The position numbers were made by a program, and so were the translations under genes. Of a DNA stretch of 64,000 nucleotides, positions 1-11,027 are shown piece after piece. Origin of the DNA: Holtermannia corniformis (taxonomy: Eukaryota > Basidiomycota > Tremellomycetes > Holtermanniales); the NCBI GenBank assembly GCA_001599935.1, contig BCIJ01000021.1:292146-356145 (forward strand), given 5' to 3'. The first letter of the stretch is position 1. Each line of letters starts with the position of its first letter. The notes beneath the pieces are model-generated. The model had not been told where the DNA came from, did not search any database, and saw nothing but the letters and a program-made list of their open reading frames with translations.

Positions 1-1551
1 CCTCTCCGCGTCCTCAACTAGATCCCTCTGTCCCCACTCGCCCGTAACAGCCAGCACGACCATCCAGCACGCGCTCAACACCTCTTCCCTCGCCCTCCCA
101 ATTTCCTCCTTGGCCTTACCCAGCCCTAACCCGCGTTCAGCACTGACGTAGACGGTGAGCCAAATGGCCAGCTCGGTACATTGTTTCGCTAGAGAGCGGA
201 TCGTGGCGATACTATCGGATGTGAGATGTGGTGAGAGGGTCGCGAGAGCGGCGAATGTCCAGCGCGTGAGAGGGGGTGGGAAGGGGTTGGTGGAGGGGAA
301 GGAGCGGCCGGTGGTGGATTGGGTCAAGGCGGTGGTGGTGGAGTTGGGTTGGGTCGGAAGGAGAGAGGCAGTGGGGGTGGGATGAGGAAGGGTGGCGAGG
401 GACTCGGAGATCCAAAAGGTGATATGCGAGATCAGCCAGAGGATTTGTTGCTGGCGGTTGTTAGCATGGTGGCGTAGGTACGGGCGGTGGTACAGACTAA
501 CCTGGTCCATGTTCCCAACGATGGCCATGGTCGGTTCCTTGGGTTCATGCCTCAACCCCCGTGGCTCATACTCGTCTTCGGCCTCGACCTGTGCGTCTAT
601 GTCGCCATCGCCGTCGTCATCCATTTCGACCTCCTCATCGACCTCCTCTACCTCTTCCACCGCCTCGCCCGGCCCCATCTCATTCATCGCCCGCATCTCC
701 TCCTCCTCATCGACCTCCACCACGACCCTCACTTTGCTCCTCTCGGCCACCTCGTCAATCCCAAACTCTGACAAGCTGCAGCTGCCGTCGCGTTTCCGTT
801 TTCCGCTTTGCGCTTTGGCAAGGTCGGCTGTGAGCCTGCGCGGCGCGCCATGGATAAACGCTTGCCATGCTGGGCGAGTCGAAGGGATTGGGAGCGGGTA
901 GCGCTCGAGCTTGTCGCGAGGTTGGGATTGTATGTACTATATCCAATCGTCAGCTGTGCGTTAGGGTAGCGCGGGAAGGAAGCGGCGTACAGTCCGATAG
1001 TTGCGCCAGTGGATCGCAAATGCCACTGCCCAAGACTCTTTCCACAGGTTGCGATGCCGTTCTGGCAACGGTGCGTCTGGCAATGGTACAACGGCAGGAG
1101 CGTCGATGGAGTAGTAGATGCCATCCGACTCGAGGACACGCGCTGGTACCGGCGCCGAGGTGGATGAGGTATGAAACGCGGTAATGTGTGAGACGTGGTC
1201 ACCATCACTAGCGGTCGTCTCTGTCACGGCTGAAGCAGAGGTGGACGCGACGGGTTGCAGAGCATATGGATTCGGCACAGACACAAAAAATGGCAGCTCT
1301 TTGTCGTTTTTCCTGACATGGGCGTCAGCTCACTAGGACGCACGGCGGCTCCTTCAAGCAAGAGCTGCTTCGATACCCATACGCAGCTGAACTCACTTTG
1401 CCCACGCAAGGTACTGCTCGCCGTCCATCGGATCCTGGCCTTCTTCGAGCTGGCCGATTGGGAGAGCCTGGTACACTGCCGCGTGCGCCTGCTCTCCTGG
1501 ATCCTGGTCCTTGTTGAGCCTTCGCTTTGCACGCTGCTGAGGGCGTGCCAT
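1..1551 (-). CDS. GEMIN2: Gemin2/SIP1-family snRNP assembly protein (3' end outside window)
   Basis: Gemin2 binds the Sm proteins and helps the SMN complex load them on spliceosomal snRNAs. Four exons read from the right: 1551-1397, 1312-991, 936-502 and 450 to the window edge, with introns of 51-84 bases; the first two have CTGAC branch sites. Family landmarks appear in order: an N-terminal QLEEGQDPMDGEQYLAWAKK segment (the family's 'G-DP--P-t-eEYL' region), a W-K-HWRNYRT helix, TRPAWQAFIHG before an acidic insert, and a C-terminal helical bundle reading ATIRSLAKQCTELAIWL then GEWGQRDLVED, like the human RQLARRCSE and QRDLADE elements. The acidic insert between the halves is long (about 60 residues) and rich in Glu/Asp. 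The stop codon lies before base 1. The start ATG is the first in the exon. It shares a 305-bp gap with divergent PAM16. Confidence 0.85.
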
Positions 1552-1856
1552 GCTGCTATGTTGGCTTGATGTTACCTGCAGTCTATAGCAGCCGGCGCAC
1601 TGCCTGGCTGCTATTAGGAAATCTCATTGTAAAAGTTTGTAATCATCCGGTGGCGAATTAGGATCTGATTAGAGTTGTGATTTCAATCTTTTCCTATTCA
1701 TTAGGATTAATCCAATCCTCAAAGTCGGCCAGTCGAGCTCGACTAGACCATCTACCGTATCAGCAGCATCAACCAGCACCAGCAGAGGGCAGCAGGGGAT
1801 AGATAGCAGCAGTAGGTACGATAGGGCAAACTCCCAGCTTGCGAACGATCCCCATC
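1552..1856. promoter_or_regulatory. Divergent intergenic region GEMIN2/PAM16
   Basis: About 305 bases separate the two divergent start codons. The middle is AT-richer than its surroundings (tttgtaatcatccgg, ttcctattcattagg). This is presumably a shared promoter region; no TATA box or known operator stands out. Confidence 0.4.
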
Positions 1857-3616
1857 ATGGTACGCTACCATTCCGACACCACCACTCAAGCTTAACACGA
1901 CCAGTCCTTCCCCCGGCTCATCTCCAAAATCGTCCTCTCGGGATCCGTAGCCCTCGGACGAGCTTTCGCAGAAGCAGGCAGGCAGGCTGTCAAGAGTCCG
2001 TCGATCACCGCTCGCAGCTGTTGGTGGCCGTTGCTGACCCACGCCAGACGCAAAGCACCGACCAGAGGCTGTCGCGTCCAGCTCGGCAAACGACAAGAAT
2101 GCCGCCGGACCATCGGGCACCATCAACGCCAGCTTGAAGATGACGCTGGAAGAGGCGAGCCTGATTTTGAACGTCAAGCCAGAGGACCCGATGGAGGTGA
2201 TCCAAAAGGTGAGCTTTCGTAGGATTAACGGGAGGCGGCGTCAAGTCTACCTGACGAGTAGCTGTCCGAAGCTACGGTGCCAGCAGAATCTTCGCAGCTC
2301 CTATCTCCAGTCGTGAGACAAGTTCTTGTCCGAATCTGCGCGGCAGTGCTCTGTGCTGCAGCGGACCAAAGGTTGTGGTCTGTCCAGATCCTCCATGTTC
2401 TTCAGGTGGCGGACTCTGGCTGTTCGCAAACGGTTCTGTCAAATCCTCCAACACGGTCTCCATCAGCTATCATGCGATCCTAGCGATCAGTCAGCAGTAT
2501 CACCACGAACTGCTGCAGGATTGACTGTGTAGGTCCATGATGGCAGAAGCGTGAACGTGTTCTGTGAAAAGCTCTTTGTACGCCGACACCGACTATCAGT
2601 GCAGTTGCTTAGGCTGGTCTGCCGTCGTGGGCGGTGTGAACAGTGTTCAACTCTGTCGTCCCCGCACGGTTTGGGTGCAGACGTGTCACTGGTGGCTGAC
2701 ACGGTCTGGACCGCGTCAGTCAAGCGTGTCATACTGGGACAAAGACCTCAACCGTCGCTCGCAAACTGTTGCTAGCACTGGGGAAAAGGCGTGTCCCCCT
2801 TTTCTAGCTGTAGCGCGGCCGCACGTACCGCTTGATACTGGGCCACAGCCATCATTGACTCTGCTTGGGGATTGCAGCGCGTTCGAGTAAGATTTCACAA
2901 CCGTCGCAGGCTGTTGCACATCCCCGCCTTGCCGCTGTGTAGGTTCTCTCCAGGACATCGAGCCTTTTGATCTTGACCGTTTTCGTGCATGAATGCGGAC
3001 AGTTATACGCTCTCTAACGTTGGGCAAACCCAGACGTGTTGGACGGCGCTCTACGAGTTTCGCGTTGCCAGTTAAAGTATCGCGGCTTTGCGGCGTTGTC
3101 GCTCACGACCTCGATTCTCTGCATCTGCCTCGAGCTTGTCCCGAGCGCTGTGGGCTGTGCTAGTTTTGCCTTTTGGTCCATTCCGATGGAGAACATCACC
3201 GCCTCATTCGACTTGCTCAGAACGGCGGTGCTCAGCTTGACACCGTGCTGTCTCACCTTGAGGTAGTATCGTGCCAAGCAAGCGATCCTGCCTTGCGTCG
3301 TCACCACCCGCGTCTCACAAAATCACTGTCTTGGATACTCTTGCTGACTGTCCACTAGCATTACGACACCATCTTTGCAGCCAACGCACCAGCCGAAGCG
3401 CCCAAACCCGACGCCACAAAGCCCGCGCCTCCCCCTCCACGAACGCGAGCCGAACGCCAACGATTAAAGCAGACGGCGCCTCCATACAGTCATTACCTGC
3501 AATCTAAAGTGTATCGGGCGCTGGAGCGGATCAAGGCTGAGCGGGAGGCGGCAGAGGCGCCGGCAGAGGGTGAGGTCAAGCCAGAGGACAAGGCCGAGGG
3601 TCCCGAGGCGCGATAA
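1857..3616 (+). CDS. PAM16: PAM16/TIM16, J-like subunit of the mitochondrial import motor
   Basis: Pam16 sits at the inner-membrane TIM23 translocase and restrains Pam18 stimulation of mtHsp70. Exons: 1857-1859, 1905-1995, 2048-2208 and 3359-3616, giving 170 residues. Exon 1 is only the ATG codon; the 45-base intron starts immediately after it. The N-terminus reads MSFPRLISKIVLSGSVALG then RAFAEAGRQAVKNA, the typical Pam16 leader helix. Residues about 62-120 are the degenerate J domain (MTLEEASLILNVKP, then HYDTIFAANAP, then HYLQSKVYRALERIK). Two oddities: the last intron is 1150 bases, against about 50 elsewhere, and a proline/lysine-rich insert of about 30 residues sits between FAANAP and HYLQSK, where the degenerate HPD loop normally is short. 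Orthology is clear; the middle intron borders (1996-2047, donor gtccgt, branch CTGAC) are inferred. Confidence 0.85.
2272..3307 (-). mobile_element. Possible degenerate transposase relic, antisense within the PAM16 intron
   Basis: Within the 1150-base PAM16 intron the minus strand carries frame-shifted stretches that recall, in the right order, a transposase-like family known to me from fungi and invertebrates. Near 3200 is a GMDQKAKLAQPTALG stretch (family 'DDKAKVP-G-P'). Near 2985 is ITVRIHARKRSRSK (family 'iaiRSGKHdSS'). Near 2840 is VNDGCGPVSSGT (family 'vDGGPDENPrY'). Near 2660, in another frame, is NRAGTTELNTVHTAHDG (family 'APG-SAfN-VERRMAPLS'). Near 2360 is FGPLQHRALPRRFG (family 'C-P-RS---ilPdRFLP'). 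Each match is weak alone; the shared order and orientation is the argument. No terminal inverted repeats or target duplication were found. Confidence 0.3.
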
Positions 3617-3687
3617 AGGAACAGAAGGGCGTACTCGATTTGCATCTGCTCTGCATATATTCACCACTGGTCCCGCACCGTGCACCG

Positions 3688-4524
3688 TCATGGTTTTGGT
3701 TTCCCGGCTGCCGCCTTTCGTCGCGCCTTGACCATCTCCATCCGTTTCTTCAACGATGCCACGCGCTCATCCGCGTCTTCTCTGTACACAGCAGTATCAG
3801 TACACGCTCGCAACTACGCATCCAGAGGAAACTGACTGCGCGCGCTGCTCTTCCTCTAACCGTCCCAAGACCTCTTCTCGCTCTTCACGAACCAAGCGTG
3901 CCCTCCGATCGGCCTCTGATTCCTCTGGTTGCTTGTCCGCGTCACCGTCTTCGACTGCAGCTGCGCCAGCCGCAGCGTTCAGGATAGGTGCAGCAGCGTA
4001 GGTCGTCTGAGCTTCAATCTCTTCAGCCGTCGGTTCGTCTTTGTCCTTTTGTCTCTGTGCGCGCGTAGTGGCAGGCGCAGGCGATGGCTCAGCCAACGAA
4101 GACAAGAAATCATCCAGTTCCGCATCGCCCGTCGCTTTGGAGATCTCAACCGGGTGTTCTTGCTGCTCAGACGCTGGCGGCTGCTTTGACGCATCACTGA
4201 AGAAACCGGGTGGGAGCGCGTCGGGTCCGTCTAGCCGCTGCTTCTTGCTGCTGCCCTGCTCGGGACCAGTCGCCGCTTTGCGTTTCGCCGCGTTGGCCGC
4301 CTCGGTCTTTTCGCGCGCGACAGACGTTCGGTGCTGTTTAGTAAGCAGATGGGCTTCCCACTGCTGCACTGAGCATCCATCAGTACATGCACGATGTATG
4401 AGAAGGACGGACCTGGCACGGCGCAGATGGTACATCGCAGTTGACCGCTCGCGCTATAGCTTGCGTACGGGTGGGAGATCTTGGACGTTGCTTTTTGTGC
4501 ACGGAGCAGGGAGCGCGCGTCCAT
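3688..4524 (-). CDS. ZNF830/CCDC16-like zinc-finger protein
   Basis: The family is linked to pre-mRNA splicing complexes and genome maintenance in animals; the fungal role is inferred. Three exons (4524-4413, 4368-3837, 3781-3688) give 245 residues. A single C2H2 finger is visible at C31, C34, H44 and H50 in QLRCTICAVPVQQWEAHL followed by LTKQH, split by an intron after CAVP. The N-terminal MDARSLLRAQKATSKISHPY and SYSASGQL segments match the family. The middle is a low-complexity Ala/Glu/Pro stretch (residues about 60-180) with a nuclear-localisation-like SSKKQRLDGP. The C-terminus is a charged coiled coil ending KKRMEMVKARRKAAAGKPKP. It is divergent from CDH1 and convergent with PAM16, with 71 bases between stops. 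Confidence 0.75.
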
Positions 4525-5084
4525 GCTGAGTTGCGGTCGGGGGTGGGTGGATGCTGGTGCTGGTGCTGTCCATCCTAATGCGCTCGTCATTTCCTAATCG
4601 AGATGCAATAAAGCTCGTAATCAACTACCAATGAACTACGATAAACTTGTAATCAACTTGTGGTCGAATCCCAGTCAGTTTTGTAATGCGACTACAAATG
4701 ATTGTGTAGTCAACTTGGATTCGATTGTTTGTGCATCGCCGCCTGTGCAGCGTACGAGCTCACGGCGACGACGGGAACGGTACGATACACTGTGCAAGAC
4801 GGGTGCCGGCGACGACGAGGCGTGTGAACAGTGTGCGAGTGCTCCACTCGCTATTCAAAACAACGACAACAAGCCCGGGACGCTCTCAGTTTATCCCTCA
4901 CTCGACTTTGCCGCACTCTGATCGGCAGTATCGACCATTCCTTCTCGACAGCACGACCGCTCCTCTCTGATAACCCCACTGCATGCTACACAGCTCAGCC
5001 TTCACCGCCGCCGCTCGCCGCTAAAAGCAACCTCGTGCGCATCGTCACATAGAACATCCTTCAACCTGCTTGCTCTCCTGCCTA
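4525..5084. promoter_or_regulatory. Divergent intergenic region ZNF830-like/CDH1
   Basis: About 560 bases between divergent starts. It contains an AT-rich part with repeated 'gtaatcaact' words (around 4616, 4651 and a looser copy near 4707) and, nearer CDH1, a pyrimidine-rich stretch. It is probably promoter plus 5' UTR; no gene is seen. Confidence 0.35.
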
Positions 5085-7220
5085 ATGTCAATCTACGACT
5101 CGGACTTTGCGCGCCGCGTCCGGTCCGGGACCCAGTCTGCATCTGCGTCCTCTTCAAACCTCCCAGCTGGCGCTGGCACTTCCAACGCAACGGCCGGCAG
5201 TAGCAAGCTTCGAGATCTGCTCAGTGTCCCGAACAGGCCCGGCAGTGCGCCCCCAGCGTCGCCTTCGAGTGCGAGAAAGGGCAAGGCGAGAGACTATGGC
5301 GATCGGTCAGTGCCGAGCGTGGACTCATCCATAAGGAAACTGATGGCGTCAACAGGTTCATCCCTCAGCGTGATGGATCAGACTTGCATGCTTCGTACCA
5401 ACTGCTGCCGGATGCAGGCAGCCCCTCGCAACCGAGTGCGGCTACGCCGCCCAAGACTCGACGAAAGTCCATGTATGGCCTAGGCGGAGACTCGCACAAA
5501 GGTATGTCGAGCGTCCAGGCGCAGTGACCATGTTGACGCACACAGACGAGGCGAACCAGACGTTTACGCATCTACTCAAGTCGGAGATGTTTGGCTCACC
5601 GGCAAGTGGATCGAGCCACTCGTCAAGAACGGTATCACCACGCCGGCCGGCAACCTACCAACCTTCATCTGCACCGACGCTGGCCGGTCATACCTCCGTG
5701 CCGACGCATCACCACCACCCACCCTCAATCACCGATAGCTCGGGCCAAGACGTCTTTCTCGGACCCGTGCCTATGCATGTACCCAGCACACCGTCCGGTC
5801 GGCCTCCAGGCAGTGCCGCGGCGCGAGAACACCACGTAGCCGTCACGGCCACGATCCATTCCCCATCCCAGCCATCCTCGTCCTCCTCTCAACGAACCGC
5901 ATTCTCCCCGCCTACAACGGTCCAAACGACACCAACACGCAAACGTCTGTTCAACTTTGCTTCACCGTCGTCACCGCGCGTCCAGCCGCTCAGCTACGGC
6001 GCGCTCGGGCTCGACGACATGTCGCACGAAAAGTACTCGCTTAGCCCAATCGGCAAGGACAGCCAAAAGATCCTCCTCAGCCCGCGAAAAGGTCTACGTC
6101 TGATGGCCAAGACGCCGTTCAAGGTGCTGGATGCGCCAGAGCTCGCCGACGACTTTTACCTCAACCTCGTCTCGTGGTCGTCCTCGAACGTTCTTGGCGT
6201 CGGTCTGAAGGCTTGCGTGTATCTGTGGAGTGCGCAGACGTCAAAGGTGACAAAACTGTGTGATCTGTCCGCTGGGTCAGAGGACGCGACCGAGGTCAGC
6301 GGAGATACGATCACGGGCTTGGAGTGGACGCAGCGGGTCAGTGACGTTGTGCCCAACTATCTCTATACTGACATGTCCCAGGGGAGCGTCATGGCAATCG
6401 GGACCGACAAAGGCATGGTCGAGATCTGGGATGCCGAGCGATGCAAGAAGATCCGCACAATGGGCGGCCACACGGGCCGCGTCGGCTCCTTGGCCTGGAA
6501 CCACCACATCCTCTCTTCAGGCTCTCGCGACCGCACCATCATCCACCGTGACACGCGCGCGCCAGAACCCTACATCCGGATCCTAGCAGGCCACCACAAA
6601 CAGGAAGTGTGCGGGCTCAAGTGGAACAGCGAGACGGACCAGCTCGCTTCGGGCGGCAACGACAACAAGCTGTTCATTTGGAACGCACTCAACGATCGAC
6701 CGACCTGGAAGTTTTCAGAGCACAAAGCGGCCGTCAAGGCCCTCGCTTGGAGTCCGCACCAGAGGGGAGTCCTGGCTAGCGGCGGAGGGACGGCAGATAA
6801 GAAGATTCGGTTCTGGAATAGCCTGACGGGCGGGCTGTTGAGTGAATGGGATACAGGCTCGCAGGTACGTCCCAACAGCACTCTTTGCGGCCGAGCTCAC
6901 ACGGCACACAGGTCTGTAACCTCATGTGGAGTCGCAACTCGAACGAGCTCGTCTCTACCCATGGCTACTCTGGCGGCCCCATTCAGAACCAGATCCACAT
7001 CTGGAAATACCCTTCGATGAGCCACGTCGGTACGCTCACGGGTCATACCTTTCGGGTCCTCTACCTCGCCATGAGTCCCGATGGGCAGACGATCGTGACG
7101 GGCGCTGGAGACGAGACGCTACGTTTCTGGAACGCGTTTCAGAAGGGCAAGCACGTCAAAGCCACGACCGGCGAGGGGTTGGGTGGGGATACGTTGAATC
7201 CGTTTGCTAGACTGCGATAG
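5085..7220 (+). CDS. CDH1: CDH1/Fizzy-related activator of the anaphase-promoting complex
   Basis: WD40 co-activator that brings APC/C its substrates in late mitosis and G1. Exons 5085-5305, 5356-5501, 5546-6864 and 6912-7220 sum to 664 residues with phases that close exactly. A C-box DRFIPQR lies at residues 73-79, formed across the first intron. [20 protein letters not shown] and the [19 protein letters not shown] repeat are diagnostic of the Cdh1 rather than Cdc20 branch. Seven WD-type blades follow (for example [20 protein letters not shown], then [15 protein letters not shown]). The protein ends NPFARLR, so the usual C-terminal Ile-Arg tail that docks on APC3 is Leu-Arg here. The N-terminal 70 residues and the stretch between C-box and KVLDAPEL are Ser/Pro-rich and likely sites of CDK control. 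The start is the first ATG in frame. It runs convergent with the calpain gene, 40 bases apart. Confidence 0.93.
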
Positions 7221-7260
7221 ACGAGTGCTCGCATTTGCACGTCATGCATATTGTATACGA

Positions 7261-10200
7261 TTATGCGACGCAAGGCTCAAGCTCGACGGCGCGATCGGTC
7301 CATACGTCGAGCCGCCAGTCGGCACGCATGCCCATCTGGTATGCGGACGGCACGAACAGGTAGATTCCTGCCTCGAGTTTGGTGGTGTTGACCTTGACGC
7401 CGGACGTGACGTCGCTGTACGGCCCGGATGTCGCGACACGGTCACCGAGCGTACCTTGGGTGCCACGCTTGAACAACGTCAGGTTGATGGGTATATCGGA
7501 AGGGTGAGGGAGGTGAAGGCGCGCACTGAGCTCGTCAGCGCCGTTTGCTAGAGTCTCGGTAGCTCACGATAGTGAACAGGCTTGAGGAACCGTTACCTCG
7601 ATCCTAGGGTTGATCTCATAGCCGCCACCACCTGGACGACCGCCAGCTGATCCACCCGACCTACAAGGCGTCAGCGCCGACATGGATGCAAAGCACGGCT
7701 CACCAGACCCCTTTGACAGCACGGTGATATAGCCCCGCCCCTTCTTGTGGGATTGGCGAGATACTAAAGGGTAGCGACGATTCGACGTGCAGGCTGTACT
7801 CGCCAGTCCAGCCGGGCTCGTATACAGAGACTACGATGGTATAAACGCCGGCTGGATGATGTTAGCCAAGGCACGACGATAGGAGATTTCGGCCCACTTT
7901 GCAAAGCCTTGACTTGGGCGGCAGCGAGCGCGAAAGTATAGGTACCCGAATCGAGCAATACATCGCCCTCGACGATGCTATTGACTGATCAGTCAAGCCG
8001 AATTGTTGTAAGCAAGCACTCACTCGGCGACCCGTTCTCCGCCGCCGAACAGCAGCTTGACGTTCCACGCACGCGTCTTGGAGCCCTCCACCGAGATCCG
8101 TACCACAGCCTGGTCCGGTTGAGTAGCAGGCTTGGTCAACTTGAGCTCGAAACGGTACTGCGGGTTGTTGAGATGTGTGGGGTGCGCTGGGTTCCCGCCC
8201 GCGGATCGAGCGGTGATCGCTCCCATGAGCTGAATGACCGGTGAGCATCGGCGAGCATTCCAGACGCGTTCCGCACCATCTCGGAAAAAGGGAGTGTTTG
8301 CACAATGCGCTCGAGCTTGACAGTGCCAAACGCCCAGGCTTGCAGAGTAAAGCCAGTCTCGAAAGCACCACCATCGCGAGCCGGGACAACCAGGAGACTA
8401 TTCGCCTTCTTGAGCAATCGATAGCGCACCTGACCTCCGTCAGCGATTACAACACCCAGACGTAGCAATACGCACCAGAACATGCAGCCCATCCGTGTAT
8501 TGACCGGAGAAAGTCGCGCGCGATGGATGTAATACGGAACCAGTGGTCCCTACACCCTGTTCGAAGATGTGCAGCGCGATGGCGTCGCCTTTGCGGTCTT
8601 TGTGGGTGACATGTTGCGACAGGAGGATCCAGACGTGATCATCCGGTTCGACAGATGAAACGTCGAGGCTGAAGCGTGGACTGCGAGCTGTGCATGCTCA
8701 TCAGCTGTTGTGTCACAATGAGAGTAATATACGTACCTGGGGTAGGGACTCTACACGTGTCGGCCGATGCCGAAACAGGTTTACGCCATGACCTACATGT
8801 TGAGCATCCTGATATGTGACAGTACACACTACTGACCAGTGGGTGATGGTCGATTGTAGCCCGTCTGGCGGCTTCCAGTTGAGTTCGACAGTGTCAAACA
8901 CCTCGCAGATCTCGTCCCACGACATGTCGAATATCTCTGAGGAAAGGCTCAGTTGCATGATCACCTGAATGTTCCAACTTACGTGGTAACGCTGCAGTGG
9001 GCATCAGACTCAAGGCTTCGAGACTGACTGTCTCATCCTTCGGTGTTCGATGTGCGCGCCGCCAGGGATTCACTATCCGCATCCGCCGGTGACCATCGAT
9101 GTCCTGCACATCTGCATGGATGTCAGCTACATTTCAGCGTCTTGACCAGTCACTCACCCAAAACTCCGTACGCATGGGATGGTATCAGCCTGGTATCAGT
9201 CTGCTTGCTGGTGCCGAGGGTGATCAAGCAGGATGCTGCGTCGTGGCCCCGCTTCAGTCTCTCCCACGTCTTCTCTCTTTGGAATGCTGGGCTACGAAGG
9301 GATCAGAATGCCATTTGCGAGTTCTGAAGATCGGATCTCACTCTGATACCGAGAGCCGTTCCGGTATCCATCCTGTGATGGCACTATCTCAATCAGTGCT
9401 TGGTGCGCGGCAATGCGTCATAACCTACTAGAGATCGGCTGATGGGTTGCTGGATATTGTCAGCCGGGGCCGTACCTCCCAGACATCGACTCACGATCCG
9501 GGAAAGTCGTAGCCCCCCATTACTTTCATGTACTCCAGCAGGCTCAGCGGTTGCCGAAGACGCTCATATTGACTTACCGCCTTCTCAACCAATGGAAACC
9601 ATGGGACCGCATCTCCAGCTACACAGGCAGCAGCGTGAAGCGCCTCACCTGACGAGCTAGCGACGGGGAGTTGGTCATCAATGTCGACTGTCCGCCAGGC
9701 GCCGTTGATATGCAGCTTCACCGTGTGCTTGCCGGACGGGGATGGCCCACAAGGTTGCAGCGAGCTCTCGCCGAGCTAAGATTCAATCAAGTTTTGCGCG
9801 GTCGATAGTTGCAGGCTACACACCTTTGTCCCGTGTTTCAAGTTGTGAGCGAGACAGACGGCTAAGGTCGCAACCACTGAACAATCGGCACCAGGGCCTT
9901 GCTCGACCTCGATCGCCGTCGAACTTGTATCCGCTCGGCCCTTGCCTTTGCCTTGATGCATTTTCGGCAACCATGCACAGCGCCTCATCACGGGCTGCAG
10001 GTCGTTCTGTGCGATTGATAGCTCCGGAGGATTGGGATCAATCCAGCCCGAGCCCGGGTCTGTGCGGAGAGAGCCAGACCAATCCGCCAGGGCGACTCCG
10101 TTGATCACACCTCCTCGCCTGCACACCTTGGTTTCGTGACCCTCGCCGTCTGCTACCACCCGCCCAACGGCACCGCCTTGCTCCTCAATGGCTTGCTTGA

Positions 10201-10495
10201 TTTTCTCCGCACGGTCCAAGACCATCTTCCATCGTTTGACGACTCTGGGCCGTTCCGTGGTTGGAAGGTGTGGATCAGACAGAACGTGGGAGTACGACTG
10301 GGCGGCAGTGATGTAGAGTGGGAATGTTCGCTGGAGTGCTGCCAGTGATGACCTGGCCGTGCCCGTGCGGGACTCGGACAGGAGCGCCGCCTGCGCCTGC
10401 TCCTACACATCTGCATTAGTGCCGTCGAGTCATATAGCACGCCTTGTGCGTACATTCGCGCGTTGGATGAGCTGCTCGTACGAGGTTGCCGCCAT
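7261..10495 (-). CDS. RIM13: PalB/Rim13 calpain-like protease of the alkaline-pH pathway
   Basis: PalB/Rim13 is the ESCRT-associated cysteine protease that cleaves the PacC/Rim101 transcription factor at alkaline pH. The gene has many short introns. Residues 1-90 form a MIT domain (MAATSYEQLIQRANEQAQ ... VLDRAEKIKQAIEEQGG) that would bind ESCRT-III. The catalytic Cys is about residue 188 in EQGPGADCSVVATL. KLHINGAWRTVDIDDQLP and KVMGGYDFPGS are calpain core signatures. The catalytic His is in LIPSHAYGVLG (near 9165) and the Asn in RMRIVNPWRR (near 9060). The rest is two calpain beta-sandwich (domain III) modules, the last ending with LEAGIYLFVPSAYQMG. All three catalytic residues are present, so it should be active. 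Stop TAA is at 7261. The start ATG is followed by a 50-base intron after codon 14. Confidence 0.9.
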
Positions 10496-10727
10496 GGCAT
10501 GGACGATGAAGAGTGACCGTTACCGCTGCGTCGAGAGAACCAAACACTGCACAGCTCTAGCACGCCGCGGTCAATCGTGCTGCTAGCCGTGCGACGTGGC
10601 TGTGGCGGTCGCAAGATACCTGCCGAGCACGGTCTCTAGCTGGATCTGCCAGTTTTTGGCGTATGAGATGCTCGTGAAAGGATCCTTCATAAGGGCTGGA
10701 ACACTGGACCTGTATCTATCATCGGCG

Positions 10728-11027
10728 CTAAACGCCTTTCACCCAGCTGATTCTTCCTGCACTGTATGCCTTCCGAAATTCTGGCGCCATCGATTGGAGA
10801 TCTGTAATGTCACTTGGGGCGCTACGAGGGTCATTGGCGAACCGCGGGTGGCTGCAAGTTTCGGTGAACCATTGATGCGTGTGTTGTGCTCCGTCGTCAT
10901 CTAGGCCAAGAGCTCGTGTGAGTACGGACATGAGCACCTCCTCGGGACACGGGCGTTCTTCGACGGACAGGGTGTGAATATGAGAAGGCAAACCATCGTG
11001 CGCAACGCTGTACGTCGTTGAGGACAT
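10728..11027 (-). CDS. Small unknown protein A, paralogue of the gene at 12242-12529
   Basis: Single-exon gene for 99 residues with no match to a family I know. It aligns over its full length with the protein encoded 1.2 kb away: shared HDGL, H-HTL-VE-R-C, HTH-W--E-CS-PR and a C-terminal AG--SW--KG. Two Cys and five His are conserved between the pair, which could bind a metal, but that is inference. There is no signal peptide or membrane helix. A TATA-like element (gatataacgc on the minus strand, near 11075) lies about 50 bases before the ATG, and the leader ends ccaagaatccatcATG. It is encoded in the gap upstream of the calpain gene, same strand. Codon use looks ordinary. The conservation between two copies argues that both are real genes. 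Confidence 0.6.
   Translation of the reverse strand: MSSTTYSVAHDGLPSHIHTLSVEERPCPEEVLMSVLTRALGLDDDGAQHTHQWFTETCSHPRFANDPRSAPSDITDLQSMAPEFRKAYSAGRISWVKGV

Noticed and set aside
4650..4700. tRNA-like gtcgaatccc at about 4662
   Set aside because: No acceptor stem or anticodon arm can be folded around it.
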